Positions 43,756 through 53,471 of a stretch of DNA of 64,000 nt are shown in pieces (position 1 is the first letter of the stretch; every line of letters begins with the position of its first letter). Location of the stretch: contig NZ_LT635772.1 of the NCBI RefSeq assembly GCF_900128415.1, positions 1,736,001-1,800,000 of the forward strand. Direction: 5' to 3'. The position numbers and the translations under genes are program-made. Source of the stretch: Anaerococcus mediterraneensis. Its GTDB lineage: Bacteria > Bacillota > Clostridia > Tissierellales > Peptoniphilaceae. The notes under the pieces were generated by a model, which saw nothing but the letters and a program-made list of their open reading frames with translations, was not told the DNA's origin and ran no database searches.

Positions 43756-45891
43756 CTATAAACTTCTTTCTGTTTCAACCATTTCATAGGCTTCCATAAC
43801 ATCGCCTACTTTTACGTCGTTAAATCTTTCTAGGCCTATACCACCCTCATAGCCGGTTTGTAGTTTGCTGGCATCATCCTTAAATCTCTTCATTGATGAG
43901 ATTTCTCCATCAAAGACTACTATGTTATCTCTTAGGAGTCTAATTTTTGATTTTCTGGTTACTACACCATTTGTAACCATAACACCTGCAACTGTACCTG
44001 CTCCTGGAATTTTGAAAGTATCTCTGACTTCTGCCCTACCTAGGACATTTTCCTTAAACTCAGGATCTAACATACCAACTATTGCCTTTGATACATCTTC
44101 GATTGCTTCATAGATTACGCTGTAGGTTCTGATCTCTACGTTGTTATCTTTGGCTCTTTCTAAAGCTCCTTGGGTAGGTCTTACATTAAATCCAATGATT
44201 ATAGCATTTGATGCTTGAGCAAGGAGGATATCAGATTCTGTTATACCACCAACTGCCCCTGCTATTACAGAAACTTTTACTTCTTCGTTTGAAAGTTTGA
44301 TTAAGGATTGGCTAACAGCATCTACTGTTCCCTTTACGTCAGTTTTTACTATGATATTTAGTTCTTTTAGTTCACCCTCGGCTATGTCTGAGTACATATC
44401 CTCTAGGTTTGTATTAGCTTTTGCTATTAGTCTTTCTTCACGTTTAAACGCTGCTGCCCTGTCTGCATAGGCCCTAGCAAGTTTTTCATCTTTTACAGCA
44501 TAGATTTTATCCCCTGCTTCTGCTACTTCTGATAGGCCTAGGATTTGTGCTGGTATAGATGGTCCAGCTGTTTTTATATTTTTACCTTTTGAGTTAAACA
44601 TGGCCCTGATCCTGCCAGATGTAGATCCTGTTACTACATAGTCGCCTGCGTGCAGGGTTCCTTTTTGTACAAGAACTGTTGCTACCGCTCCCCTAGACTT
44701 ATCTAGCTGGGCTTCTATTATAATTCCAACAGCATCCCTATTTGGATTTGCCTTTAGTTCTTTAACTTCCGCTACAAGAAGGACCATTTCCAAAAGATCT
44801 TTTATACCATCACCTGTGTGAGCTGATACAGGGACCATGATTGTATCTCCTCCCCATTCTTCTGGTACGAGTCCATGCTCCATTAGTCCTTGCATAACCC
44901 TATTTGGGTCTGCTGTTTCCTTATCCATTTTATTTATGGCTACAACAATTGGAATACCCGCAGCCTTGGCGTGGTTGATAGCTTCTACAGTTTGAGGCAT
45001 AACTCCATCATCTGCAGCTACTACAAGGATTGCAATATCTGTTGATTGAGCTCCTCTCATCCTCATTTCTGTAAAGGCTTCGTGGCCTGGAGTATCCAAA
45101 AATGAAATGCTTTTGCCGTTTATATCTACTGTATAAGCACCTATATGTTGAGTTATACCACCAGCTTCACCCCTAGTTACAGAGGTATTTCTGATTGCAT
45201 CTAGGATTGATGTTTTACCATGGTCAACGTGACCCATTACAGAAACAACTGGAGGTCTTTCTATCAAATCTTCTTCTTTATCTTCGTAGTCAAGATCATA
45301 TGATTGCTCCTCTAGGGCATCATATTCTTCTTCCTTGAAGATTTCTTTGTTAAACTCCATAGCTACAAGATTTGCTGTATCAAAATCTATCTGGTCATTT
45401 AGACCTGCCATTGTGCCTAGTCCTATAAGCTTGCCTATAACTGCATTAGGACTTTCTCCTAATTTGTCCGCAAAAGTCTTGACATTTACAGTTTCTGGTA
45501 TTTCTATTCTTGAATCTTTTTTATCTTTCATATTATTCTCTACTTTATTAATTCTTTTTGATTTTTTCTTCTTATTTTTCTTTTTTCTACGTTTACCAGG
45601 TTTTTCTGTTTCTTCATCATTTTCATCCATAGAAATATTTTTAGGGTTTATTTTCTTCTCCCTTTTCTTTTCTACAGTTTTTTTTGTTTTGACTTTTTTC
45701 TCTTCCTCTTTTGGAGAATCGTCCTTTAATTCATCTAGGTATTCATTTATTAATTTGCGATCTTCCCCGCTAATCATAGACATATGGCTTTTGATATTTA
45801 GATCAAACTCCTCATTTAGGATTTTTATGATCTCTTTTGATTCCATACCATTTTCTTTTGCCAATTCATATACTCTTATTTTGTCAGCCAT
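43756..45891 (-). CDS. infB: Translation initiation factor IF-2
   Basis: The 711-residue GTPase has two short N-terminal IF2N segments separated by a lysine-rich linker (about 60-115), G1 [10 protein letters not shown]3 DTPGHEAF, G4 NKMD and C-terminal IF2 domains. It delivers initiator tRNA to the 30S subunit. The linker is the part that yields antisense open frames. It is nine bases after ylxR. The usual ylxQ (L7Ae-like) gene between them is missing. Confidence 0.97.
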   Translation of the reverse strand: MADKIRVYELAKENGMESKEIIKILNEEFDLNIKSHMSMISGEDRKLINEYLDELKDDSPKEEEKKVKTKKTVEKKREKKINPKNISMDENDEETEKPGKRRKKKNKKKKSKRINKVENNMKDKKDSRIEIPETVNVKTFADKLGESPNAVIGKLIGLGTMAGLNDQIDFDTANLVAMEFNKEIFKEEEYDALEEQSYDLDYEDKEEDLIERPPVVSVMGHVDHGKTSILDAIRNTSVTRGEAGGITQHIGAYTVDINGKSISFLDTPGHEAFTEMRMRGAQSTDIAILVVAADDGVMPQTVEAINHAKAAGIPIVVAINKMDKETADPNRVMQGLMEHGLVPEEWGGDTIMVPVSAHTGDGIKDLLEMVLLVAEVKELKANPNRDAVGIIIEAQLDKSRGAVATVLVQKGTLHAGDYVVTGSTSGRIRAMFNSKGKNIKTAGPSIPAQILGLSEVAEAGDKIYAVKDEKLARAYADRAAAFKREERLIAKANTNLEDMYSDIAEGELKELNIIVKTDVKGTVDAVSQSLIKLSNEEVKVSVIAGAVGGITESDILLAQASNAIIIGFNVRPTQGALERAKDNNVEIRTYSVIYEAIEDVSKAIVGMLDPEFKENVLGRAEVRDTFKIPGAGTVAGVMVTNGVVTRKSKIRLLRDNIVVFDGEISSMKRFKDDASKLQTGYEGGIGLERFNDVKVGDVMEAYEMVETERSL

Positions 45892-45900
45892 CTAATCACC

Positions 45901-46167
45901 TCATTTTATTTCATAAGCTTCTAACTCCTCATAAATATCATCTTCTATTTTCATTTTGAAGGCTTGATTTAGCTTATTAGTTCTGCGAAGCCCCTTTATG
46001 CACTCTTCGTTTTTGCATACATAGGCTCCTCTTCCGTTTACTTTTCCACTTTCGTCTATTAAGATCCCTTCTTCTTTGTTTTTTACAATCCTAAGAAGGT
46101 CTTTTTTATCACTTAGCTTTCCACAAACTATACATTTTCTTTGTGGGTTTTTTCTAGCTTTTTTCAT
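45901..46167 (-). CDS. ylxR: YlxR/RnpM RNA-binding protein (DUF448)
   Basis: The 88-residue protein has RKCIVCGKLSDKKDLLRIVKNKE and NGRGAYVCKNEECIKGLRR, the DUF448 core with two cysteine pairs. The homologue RnpM binds RNase P RNA. It lies between nusA and infB as in Firmicutes generally. Confidence 0.92.
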   Translation of the reverse strand: MKKARKNPQRKCIVCGKLSDKKDLLRIVKNKEEGILIDESGKVNGRGAYVCKNEECIKGLRRTNKLNQAFKMKIEDDIYEELEAYEIK

Positions 46168-46212
46168 TATCTTTAACCTCTATATTTAGTAGTCTAAAGG
46201 CTAATGCTAAGC

Positions 46213-47484
46213 CTAATTTTCTTCATCTTCTAGGTCTTCTTCTCTTTCCAAGTCTTCGCTTTCTGACTCAGATGTCAAAACTTCGTCTCCTAAATCTTCT
46301 TCAGATCCTTGACTTTTAAAAGGATCCTCAGCTTCTAGTTCTTTCAAAAGACTATCCAAGGTATTGGCAGTTTCATCTTTTGACTTATCTGACAAATCTG
46401 CCTCTTCTTGGTTTAGACCTAGGATCTCATCGATTTTTTCTTTATCCAATTGATCGAATTCTAGTTTTGATTTTATATCTATCTTCCAACCAGTAAGTCT
46501 GGCTGCAAGTCTAGCGTTTTGACCTTCCTTGCCTATGGCAAGAGATAGTTGATCATCTTCTACAACAACAAGGGACTGTTTATTTTTCTCATTGACTAAA
46601 ACTTCTATTATATCAGCTGGAGATAGGGCATTTGATATAAAAGTTTCTATGTCTTTAGAATAATTTATTATATCAATTTTTTCTCCCTGGAGACTATCAA
46701 CTATAGAGTTGACCCTGGCTCCCTTATAGCCTATACAAGCCCCAACTGCATCTATAGACTCATCATTTGAAAAAACTGCCATCTTTGTTCTAGATCCAGC
46801 CTCCCTAGCTATAGAATAAATCTCTATTATACCGTCAGTTATCTCTGGAACTTCTAGTTCAAAAAGTCTTATCACTAGGTTTTCTGATGATCTAGAAAGT
46901 AGGATCTGTGGGTCTTTGCCAGAGTTTTTAACCTCTTTTATCAAAAACTTCATCCTATCATTTGGCTCGTATTTTTCTGTAGGAACTTGCTCTTTTAGAG
47001 GAACAATACCTTCTATTTTGTCTAAATTAACATAGACATTGTATTTATCTACCCTTTGGATAAGTCCTGTGATAAGTTCATTTTCCCTATCTATATAATC
47101 ACCAAACAAGGATTCTCTTTGAGCATCTCTTATTTTTTGGATAACTATATTTCTAGCAGTTTGAGCAGCAACCCTACCAAAGTTTTTTGGTACCAATTTT
47201 ATCCTACAAACATCACCTATCTCTAGGTTTTTATCTATTTCCTTGGCCTCTTTTAGACTTATTTGACTGATATTGTCTTCCACTTCTTCTACCACATCTT
47301 TTAGGGCAAATACATCTATCTGGCCACTCTCATGGTCTATTGATACATCAACATTTTCTTGGTTATCATAGTTTTTTTGATAACTTTTAATTAGTGCTTT
47401 TTCAAGGGCTTCGAGGATAATCTCTTTGTCTACATTTTTATCCTTACAAAGCTCATCAAGAGCCAGCATAAAGTCTTTATTCAT
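46213..47484 (-). CDS. nusA: Transcription termination/antitermination protein NusA
   Basis: The 423-residue protein has an N-terminal polymerase-binding domain, an S1 domain (LITGLIQRVDKYNVYVNLDKIEG), and two KH domains (GACIGYKGARVNSIVDSLQGEKIDII; LAIGKEGQNARLAARLTGWKIDI). Its C-terminus has an extra acidic tail of about 70 residues rich in D/E/S, longer than the B. subtilis protein. It follows rimP after 11 bases. Confidence 0.96.
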   Translation of the reverse strand: MNKDFMLALDELCKDKNVDKEIILEALEKALIKSYQKNYDNQENVDVSIDHESGQIDVFALKDVVEEVEDNISQISLKEAKEIDKNLEIGDVCRIKLVPKNFGRVAAQTARNIVIQKIRDAQRESLFGDYIDRENELITGLIQRVDKYNVYVNLDKIEGIVPLKEQVPTEKYEPNDRMKFLIKEVKNSGKDPQILLSRSSENLVIRLFELEVPEITDGIIEIYSIAREAGSRTKMAVFSNDESIDAVGACIGYKGARVNSIVDSLQGEKIDIINYSKDIETFISNALSPADIIEVLVNEKNKQSLVVVEDDQLSLAIGKEGQNARLAARLTGWKIDIKSKLEFDQLDKEKIDEILGLNQEEADLSDKSKDETANTLDSLLKELEAEDPFKSQGSEEDLGDEVLTSESESEDLEREEDLEDEEN

Positions 47485-47495
47485 TCTTTCTCCTT

Positions 47496-47942
47496 CTAGA
47501 AAACTATCTCTATTTTTATCTCTTTTATATCTGACTTGTTAAATTTCTTCTCTTCGTTATCATCTTTTTGGCTAAATACCAAATAGTCGCTTTCTATTTC
47601 TTTGATCTTTCCAAAAAAAACATTGCCATTTTTATCTTTTACTTTTAGTAACTCATCTTTGTTTCTTTCGATATCTCTATCAGTTTTTAGCGGTCTTGAC
47701 AAGTCCTGTGAGGATACCTCTAAATAGTAGGAAGAACTTATCAAATCAAGCGCATCTAGTTTTTCATCAAGGAAGGTACTTACCTTTTCGCAATCATCTA
47801 TTGTAACTCCCTTTTCAGTGTAAATATAAAATATAAGTCTCTTTTCATCCTTAGGGCCTATAAATTCTATATCGACAAGTTCATAGCCCAAGTTTTCAAT
47901 ATCATCATTAAAAATCTCTTTTAGCTTATCTGTTAAATCCAT
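47496..47942 (-). CDS. rimP: Ribosome maturation factor RimP
   Basis: The 148-residue protein has LGYELVDIEFIGPKDEKRLIFYIY, GVTIDDCEKVSTFLDEKLD and YYLEVSSQDLSRPLKT (the family's V-S-S-P-G-like motif, here altered to SSQDLSRPL). It aids 30S assembly. It is the first gene of the nusA-infB operon, behind a strong promoter. Confidence 0.93.
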   Translation of the reverse strand: MDLTDKLKEIFNDDIENLGYELVDIEFIGPKDEKRLIFYIYTEKGVTIDDCEKVSTFLDEKLDALDLISSSYYLEVSSQDLSRPLKTDRDIERNKDELLKVKDKNGNVFFGKIKEIESDYLVFSQKDDNEEKKFNKSDIKEIKIEIVF

Positions 47943-47962
47943 CCTATCCTCCTCTTAACATG

Positions 47963-47988
47963 AAAAAAAAGTGGAATTTGGCCCCACT
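47963..47988 (-). terminator. Terminator-like hairpin in the rimP leader
   Basis: AGTGG (47,984-47,988) and CCACT (47,970-47,974) on the minus strand form a stem followed by eight T residues, only a few bases after the predicted start of transcription and about 20 before rimP. No gene ends here, so attenuation of the rimP-nusA-infB operon is possible. Confidence 0.55.
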
Positions 47989-48000
47989 CTTACACAAATT

Positions 48001-48028
48001 ATTATACTGCACTTGCTTTTAATATCAA
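48001..48028 (-). promoter_or_regulatory. Promoter of the rimP-nusA-infB operon
   Basis: TTGATA (48,023-48,028) and TATAAT (48,001-48,006), 16 bases apart on the minus strand, give a start near 47,994. Confidence 0.75.
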
Positions 48029-48137
48029 TATATGGTTAAATATTTTAATTCATTTTAATCCTTTATCTATTTTTAAAAACATCAAAGATAGTTAAAGATC
48101 ATGAAAACATTACCATCCTCTATTTTACAATTAGATC

Positions 48138-48166
48138 TTGTATTTAAATCTTTTTTATTTTATAAT
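48138..48166 (+). promoter_or_regulatory. Promoter of the cstA-like gene
   Basis: TTGTAT (48,138-48,143), 17 bases and TATAAT (48,161-48,166) lie 32 bases before the start codon. Confidence 0.75.
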
Positions 48167-48197
48167 ATAAGTAAGATAATAAATAAAGGAGGTAATT

Positions 48198-49652
48198 ATG
48201 ACACTATTTATTATTGGACTTATAATTTTATTTGCTGGCGGATTTTTCTATTCAAAATATGTAGAAAGTCAATTAGAACCTGACGATAGAGAAACTCCAG
48301 CCGTAAAAAAAGCCGATGGTGTTGACTTTGTTGTTATGAGCAAGACCAAAAACTGGCTGATCAACCTACTAAACATAGCAGGTACAGGCCCTATCTTAGG
48401 ACCTATCCAAGGTATCCTTTTTGGACCAATAGCATTTCTAGCTATCCCAATCGGATGCGTGTTTGCAGGTGCTGTCCACGACTTTATGACAGGTTTTATC
48501 TCTATGAGAAATGGCGGTAGGCAAGTACCAAAACTTGTTGGTAAGTACATAGGCGAAAATACTAGAAAATTCTACAATGTGGTTATCGCCATTCTTTTAC
48601 TCCTAACAGGAGTTGTATTTGTTTATACACCTGGCGACTTGATTGCAAAATTCGTCCTTAACAAAGACCCAGAGGGTGCTGTAGTTTGGATAATCTACCT
48701 TGTAATTTTTGCTTACTATATCTTATCAACTGTTATGCCTATTGATAAGATTATAGGAAAAATCTATCCAATCTTTGGTGCTTTCCTAATAATCTCTGCT
48801 ATAGGAGTATTTATCGGTATCTTTGTAAGAGGTGGCGGACATATGTCATTTGAAGGCCAAGGCCTACTAGCCCAACATCCAAAGGGACAAAGATTTATAC
48901 CAACATTCTTTATCACTGTTGCCTGCGGTATCCTATCAGGTTTCCACGGTTCACAAGTAACCCTTGTTTCTAGAACTGTAAAAAGCGAAAGAGAAGCAAG
49001 AGCAACCTTCTACTCTACAATGATCACAGAAGGTTTTATAGCAATGATTTGGGCAGCAGGTGCTATGGTTTTATTCTCATCTGGACAAGCTGCACTAGAT
49101 ACTCCAGGTACAATCATGGTTGGAAATATTTCTAAATATTTCATGGGTAATATCGGTGGTCTACTAGCAGTAATAGGTGTTATTGCTCTACCAATCACCT
49201 CTGGTGATACTGCCTTTAGGTCTCTAAGACTAATAGTAGCAGAAGAGCTAAACATAGACCAACAATCTGGATCAAAAAGAGCAGGACTAGCTGCTTGCTT
49301 GTTTGTACCAGCCCTAGCTATCCTATACTTTGCAAAATCAAATCCAAACGGATTTAACATTCTTTGGAGATACTTTGGTTTTACAAACCAATTCGTAGCT
49401 ATATTTGCCCTAGCAGTAGCAAGTGTTTACTTGATGTATAATAACAAAAACTATCTAATCACACTTATACCTGGTATCTTCTACACTTTTGTAGTATTTT
49501 CATTTATCATAAATGCTGACCCACTAGGATTTAGACAACCTTATACAATTGCCTATCCTATAGCAGCTGTTATAACAATAGCCTATGCAGCATTTGTAAT
49601 TAGATGTGGAAAGAAAAATAAATCTAGAATTGACTCTATAATTTTAGACTAA
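48198..49652 (+). CDS. cstA: CstA-family peptide/pyruvate transporter
   Basis: The 484-residue protein has about 13 to 14 membrane helices and CstA-family segments: INLLNIAGTGPILGPIQGILFGP, GAVHDFMTGFISMRNGGR, SGFHGSQVTLVSRTVKSE and LPITSGDTAFRSLRLIVAEE. Family members import peptides or pyruvate under carbon limitation. It is shorter than E. coli CstA, as many Firmicute members are. It is monocistronic, with AAAGGAGG before the ATG and a strong terminator after. Confidence 0.9.
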   Translation: MTLFIIGLIILFAGGFFYSKYVESQLEPDDRETPAVKKADGVDFVVMSKTKNWLINLLNIAGTGPILGPIQGILFGPIAFLAIPIGCVFAGAVHDFMTGFISMRNGGRQVPKLVGKYIGENTRKFYNVVIAILLLLTGVVFVYTPGDLIAKFVLNKDPEGAVVWIIYLVIFAYYILSTVMPIDKIIGKIYPIFGAFLIISAIGVFIGIFVRGGGHMSFEGQGLLAQHPKGQRFIPTFFITVACGILSGFHGSQVTLVSRTVKSEREARATFYSTMITEGFIAMIWAAGAMVLFSSGQAALDTPGTIMVGNISKYFMGNIGGLLAVIGVIALPITSGDTAFRSLRLIVAEELNIDQQSGSKRAGLAACLFVPALAILYFAKSNPNGFNILWRYFGFTNQFVAIFALAVASVYLMYNNKNYLITLIPGIFYTFVVFSFIINADPLGFRQPYTIAYPIAAVITIAYAAFVIRCGKKNKSRIDSIILD

Positions 49653-49660
49653 ATTATCCT

Positions 49661-49690
49661 AAAAAAGGTGGCTTAGGCCGCCTTTTTTTA
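49661..49690 (+). terminator. Terminator after cstA
   Basis: GGTGGC-TTAG-GCCGCC is followed by TTTTTTT, a textbook intrinsic terminator; one G-T pair. Confidence 0.9.
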
Positions 49691-49713
49691 ATATAATAAT
49701 CTAAGGAGGGCTT

Positions 49714-50028
49714 ATGAAGATATTTTTAGATGAAAAAGCAAAAAGATTTGCAGACAAAAAAAATATAAAAGAACTTTTTATACATCCAGACCTTGATAGC
49801 AAGGAGGCTTGCTGCACAATAGGGACTGTCGATTTTGATGTATCCACAAAGCTTGTCGGCAATAAAGAAAACTACAAAAAATACCAGGACCAATTTGTAG
49901 ATATCTATGTCAATCCAAATATATTTTCTTTTATAGATGATGATTATGTTTTAGATATTGGAGTTTTTGGCCTTGGATCATTCAAAAAGTTTTATATAAA
50001 AAACGAAATAAATACAATCGAGCGATAA
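49714..50028 (+). CDS. CC/Se-motif HesB-like small protein
   Basis: The 104-residue protein begins MKIFLDEKAKRFADKKNIKEL and has adjacent cysteines (C33, C34) in KEACCTIGTVDF. The later VDIYVNPNIF and DIGVFGLGSFKKFYI recall the beta-rich HesB/A-type fold and the family of small CC/Se-motif proteins, some of which have selenocysteine; this one has two ordinary cysteines. A role in metal or sulfur handling is inferred. It is the first gene of a three-gene operon with a MoxR ATPase and a VWA protein (2-base gap, then overlap). Confidence 0.6.
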   Translation: MKIFLDEKAKRFADKKNIKELFIHPDLDSKEACCTIGTVDFDVSTKLVGNKENYKKYQDQFVDIYVNPNIFSFIDDDYVLDIGVFGLGSFKKFYIKNEINTIER

Positions 50029-50029
50029 A

Positions 50030-50914
50030 ATGAGAAACTTTCATAAAAAAATCGAAGAATTCAAAAATAAATATCCTCTCGACAAGGACCTAGAAAACAG
50101 GATTCCCAATCCCAAATTTTTATACATGGGTAATACCATCTTAGAAGAGGCAATAGCCGCCATCCTTGCTGGCAAAAATATCCTTTTGGTTGGAGATAAG
50201 TCTACCGGCAAAAATGTCCTCGCAGAAAATTTGGCCTATCTTTTTGGCCGACCTATGTGGAATATTTCCTTCCATGTAAGCGTTGATGCCTCAAGTCTAA
50301 TAGGCGATGACACTCTAAAATCAGGCAACGTAACTTTTAGAGAAGGCCCAATTTCTCTTGCCAGTCGTTATGGGGGCTTTGCTGTCCTTGACGAAATAAA
50401 TATGGCAAAAAACGAAGCCATGGCCGTTCTCCATTCAGTCCTTGACTACAGGAGGAGAATTGATGTACCGGGATACAAACTTATAAATGTCCACCCTGCC
50501 ACCCGCTTTATAGGGACTATGAACTACGGATACGAAGGCACTCGTGACCTAAACGAAGCCCTTTTATCTAGGTTTGCCATTATCAAAATGCCTAGGATTT
50601 CAGATAATGATTTAAAATACCTTATAAAAACCCACCACCCAGACCTTAAGGAAACTTATATCTCTGACTTAGCAAACTTCTTCAAAGATCTAAAAGATAA
50701 GACGGCTGCCCACGAAATATCTGACTCAGCCCCAGATCTTAGGGGGATTTTTGATGGCCTTGACCTAATCAAGGAAGGCCTCGAATTTAAGGAAGCAATG
50801 AGACTTTGTCTTGTAAATAAGATTTTCGATGACTATGAGGCCGACCTCGTTTATGATTTGTTAAGGGCACGTTTTCCAGAAAATATCTACCAAAAAGACA
50901 TGACAAATGACTAG
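50030..50914 (+). CDS. MoxR/NorQ-like AAA+ ATPase
   Basis: The 294-residue AAA+ protein has Walker A GDKSTGKNVLAENL (near residue 54), Walker B FAVLDEINMAKNEAM, sensor 1 RFIGTMNYGYEGTRDLNEALLSRF and a lid domain. MoxR/NorQ ATPases work with VWA proteins to insert metals or remodel partner enzymes. It overlaps the VWA gene by eight bases, indicating coupled translation and a shared complex. Confidence 0.9.
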   Translation: MRNFHKKIEEFKNKYPLDKDLENRIPNPKFLYMGNTILEEAIAAILAGKNILLVGDKSTGKNVLAENLAYLFGRPMWNISFHVSVDASSLIGDDTLKSGNVTFREGPISLASRYGGFAVLDEINMAKNEAMAVLHSVLDYRRRIDVPGYKLINVHPATRFIGTMNYGYEGTRDLNEALLSRFAIIKMPRISDNDLKYLIKTHHPDLKETYISDLANFFKDLKDKTAAHEISDSAPDLRGIFDGLDLIKEGLEFKEAMRLCLVNKIFDDYEADLVYDLLRARFPENIYQKDMTND

Positions 50915-52598
50915 AAATAAAGATCAAATTAATGAAAATAGAATATATAACATTCAGTGGGCAGGGGCCGAAAGTTACGACTTTGATAATTTTATTATAG
51001 GGGAAAATATCGACGGCAATCCTGATTTTTACCTCAATCTAATAATTGGCCTTAGTATAAAATATCTGGGCCAAGAAGAAATTCAAAATCTATTTGATAC
51101 CTGGGCCTATAACCCAAGGCGTGACAGGTACGACCTCGCCTTAATCTTTGTCCTAGAAGACTTTGCCTACAAAAAAGAAATCGAGAAAAGACCAGTTTTG
51201 AAATCTTTAAGAAAATCCTATGCCCAAAAGTTCCTAGATGACAAATACGACCTCCAAAGGAGAAATCTTGCCCTTAGGCAAAATCAAATTTACAGGCTAG
51301 AGTTAATTAGAATGAAGGAAATCCTTGGAAAAAAGTCAGGGAAAATCTCCGAAAAAGATTTGAAACTCTATAATAATCTAAAACTTCCAGAGGATACCGA
51401 CAAAAATAATTTAGAAAAAAGGGTCCTAGATCTTTTTAAAACCTATTTAGCCTATAGGGAAAATAATATCCTTCAAAAGTTCCCTTCCTTAAATCTTTCC
51501 CTCTTTGAAAGTGCAGGCTTGGTTAGCCTTGAAAGGTCAAATATGCCAGCAAACTTTGCTGGTAAAAACCAAAAATCAAGAGGAATTGGAAGTTTTATCC
51601 TAGATTTTAAAATCAAAAAACGCAGGGAAAGACTATCTTACATAGAAAAAACCTTTGGTAAATCCATTTTTGACGAAAAAATTAGGCTAGGAATTGAAAG
51701 AGATCTCTGCACTGGCGGCCACAAAAAATCTAGACTTTTTTACTCCAGGGGAATTTTAGAAAATGATAAGGACCTCGACCAAGACCTCAATAAAAAAGCT
51801 ATCGAAAGGCATCTTTTAAAATTTAAAGAAAATAAGTCCGCCTACACAAGGGCCATATCAGTATTATCCAAGGAAATAAAACTCAAATTAAATCTCACTT
51901 CATCTTTTGATGAAGACATTTCTTCTAGAGGAAAACTCGTCTCCAATCTTGCCTACAAGGCAGAGATTACCGACAGAGCAAAGATTTTTAAGAAGAAAAA
52001 CTTGGTCACTCACCCATCAATGAAGGTAGACCTTTTGATTGACGGATCAGCCTCCCTCCTTGATAGAGAATCAGAAGTCGCCATAGAAGCCTATATCCTG
52101 GCTAAATCTCTTGAAAACAACAATATTTTAGTTAGGGTAATCTCTTTTCAGACAGTCGGCGATTTTACAATTTTAACTATCCTCAAAGACTACGACGAAA
52201 ATGCGGAAATAAAGAAAATATTTCGCTTCAAGTCTATGGGCCGGAACAGAGACGGGCTTGTCTTTCGTGCCTACAGGGCAATTTTAGACAAGGACATCAA
52301 ACACACCCTGGCCTTAATTCTCACAGATGCCAACCCCCAAGACCTAAAGCCCCTAATTACTGACGGCCTTAAATTTAATAGGCCCTACCTAGATTTGGTT
52401 GGCCTTGAAGATGCCAAGAAAAACCTCAAGGTCCTTAGAAAAAAAGGTCTAAAAATCGCTGCAATCATAAGTGGCGACCATGTTGAAAATGCCAGGGAAA
52501 TCTACAGGTCAAACTTCATAAAAATCGACAAAGCAAGCGCCATAGCTAATGCCTGCGGGAAATTCATCAAAAAACAAATATCATACATAGAAAGATAA
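50907..52598 (+). CDS. VWA-domain protein (NorD/CoxE-like)
   Basis: The 563-residue protein has a helical, charged N-terminal half and a C-terminal von Willebrand A domain beginning VDLLIDGSASLLDRE (MIDAS D-x-S-x-S near residue 378), with LALILTDANPQD supplying a later metal-site residue. It is the partner of the preceding MoxR ATPase. The client protein is not adjacent. A hairpin follows the stop. Confidence 0.85.
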   Translation: MTRNKDQINENRIYNIQWAGAESYDFDNFIIGENIDGNPDFYLNLIIGLSIKYLGQEEIQNLFDTWAYNPRRDRYDLALIFVLEDFAYKKEIEKRPVLKSLRKSYAQKFLDDKYDLQRRNLALRQNQIYRLELIRMKEILGKKSGKISEKDLKLYNNLKLPEDTDKNNLEKRVLDLFKTYLAYRENNILQKFPSLNLSLFESAGLVSLERSNMPANFAGKNQKSRGIGSFILDFKIKKRRERLSYIEKTFGKSIFDEKIRLGIERDLCTGGHKKSRLFYSRGILENDKDLDQDLNKKAIERHLLKFKENKSAYTRAISVLSKEIKLKLNLTSSFDEDISSRGKLVSNLAYKAEITDRAKIFKKKNLVTHPSMKVDLLIDGSASLLDRESEVAIEAYILAKSLENNNILVRVISFQTVGDFTILTILKDYDENAEIKKIFRFKSMGRNRDGLVFRAYRAILDKDIKHTLALILTDANPQDLKPLITDGLKFNRPYLDLVGLEDAKKNLKVLRKKGLKIAAIISGDHVENAREIYRSNFIKIDKASAIANACGKFIKKQISYIER

Positions 52599-52599
52599 G

Positions 52600-52680
52600 C
52601 TAGAAAAGTAAAAAATCAAGCATTTTATAAAGAATAATTTTATTCTTGCTTGGTCTAATGATTTTCTAGCTTTTTAAAAG
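52600..52680. terminator. Long imperfect hairpin after the VWA gene
   Basis: GCTAGAAAA (52,600 area) pairs with TTTTCTAGC (52,664 area); inside are CAAGCA/TGCTTG and AGAATAA/TTATTCT stems. A T-run follows on the plus strand. It likely terminates the MoxR-VWA operon, although the multi-part stem is longer than a typical terminator. Confidence 0.6.
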
Positions 52681-52712
52681 CTATTTTTTTCTTCAAAAGC
52701 TGTCCATAACTA

Positions 52713-52741
52713 TTGTAGGCAATTTCCAATCGTGCTATAAT
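52713..52741 (+). promoter_or_regulatory. Promoter of the ABC transporter pair
   Basis: TTGTAG (52,713-52,718), 17 bases and TATAAT (52,736-52,741) lie 34 bases before the ATPase gene. Confidence 0.7.
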
Positions 52742-52775
52742 AATGATATAGATTATCAATTTCAAAGGAGCCTTT

Positions 52776-53471
52776 ATGATCAAAATTAAAAATTTATGTA
52801 AAAGTTACGGTCAAGGCCAGGCTAAGATTGAAGTTTTAAAAAATATTGACCTTGACATAGAAGAAGGTAAGATTATCTGTATTTTAGGACCATCTGGGTC
52901 TGGCAAATCCACCCTACTCAATATAATAGGTGGTATTGAAAGCATAGATAATGGTGAAGTTTATATTGGCGAGGAAAACCTTGCCAGCATGAATAAAAAG
53001 GACTTGGAAACCTACAGGAGAAATAAGTTAGGTTTTGTTTTTCAGTTTTATAACCTAATCAGCGACCTAAACATTTTAGAAAATATAGAAGTCGGAAAAT
53101 ATTTGGCAAAAAATCCCCTAGATATTAATAAACTTGTAGAAGATTTGGGGATTAAGGACCAACTTTACAAGTATCCAAATGAAGTCTCAGGTGGTCAGGC
53201 CCAGCGAACTTCAATTGCCAGAGCCCTTATCAAAAGGCCGGAAATTTTAATTTGTGACGAACCAACAGGTGCCCTTGACTATGAAAGTGCTAAAGATGTC
53301 CTAGACTTGCTTGAAAAAATGAACAAGGACTATAAGGCTACCATTCTTATAGCTAGCCACAACATCCAAATTAGTAAGATGTGCGATTATATCCTAAATG
53401 TCCACGATGGTAAGGTAAAATCCTATGTCAAAAATGATGAGAAAATTCTAGCAAAGGATGTGACCTGGTAA
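52776..53471 (+). CDS. ABC transporter ATP-binding protein (MacB/LolD-like)
   Basis: The 231-residue ATPase has GPSGSGKST near residue 39, VSGGQAQRTSIARAL near 137 and ICDEPTGALD. The YNLISDLNILENIEVG segment is typical of ATPases partnered with FtsX-type permeases. Its stop overlaps the permease start by one base. The substrate is unknown; peptide or antimicrobial efflux, or lipoprotein handling, are possible. Confidence 0.92.
   Translation: MIKIKNLCKSYGQGQAKIEVLKNIDLDIEEGKIICILGPSGSGKSTLLNIIGGIESIDNGEVYIGEENLASMNKKDLETYRRNKLGFVFQFYNLISDLNILENIEVGKYLAKNPLDINKLVEDLGIKDQLYKYPNEVSGGQAQRTSIARALIKRPEILICDEPTGALDYESAKDVLDLLEKMNKDYKATILIASHNIQISKMCDYILNVHDGKVKSYVKNDEKILAKDVTW

Noticed and set aside
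45335..45895. A 186-codon plus-strand open frame over the infB linker
   Set aside because: It is the antisense of the lysine-rich IF-2 linker, giving a false phenylalanine-rich membrane-like protein.
45892..45900. A missed ylxQ (L7Ae-like) gene between ylxR and infB
   Set aside because: Only nine bases separate the two genes, so ylxQ is truly absent here.
49809..49817. Selenocysteine in the CC/Se-motif protein
   Set aside because: Both positions are ordinary cysteine codons, with no in-frame TGA and no SECIS-like hairpin recognised.
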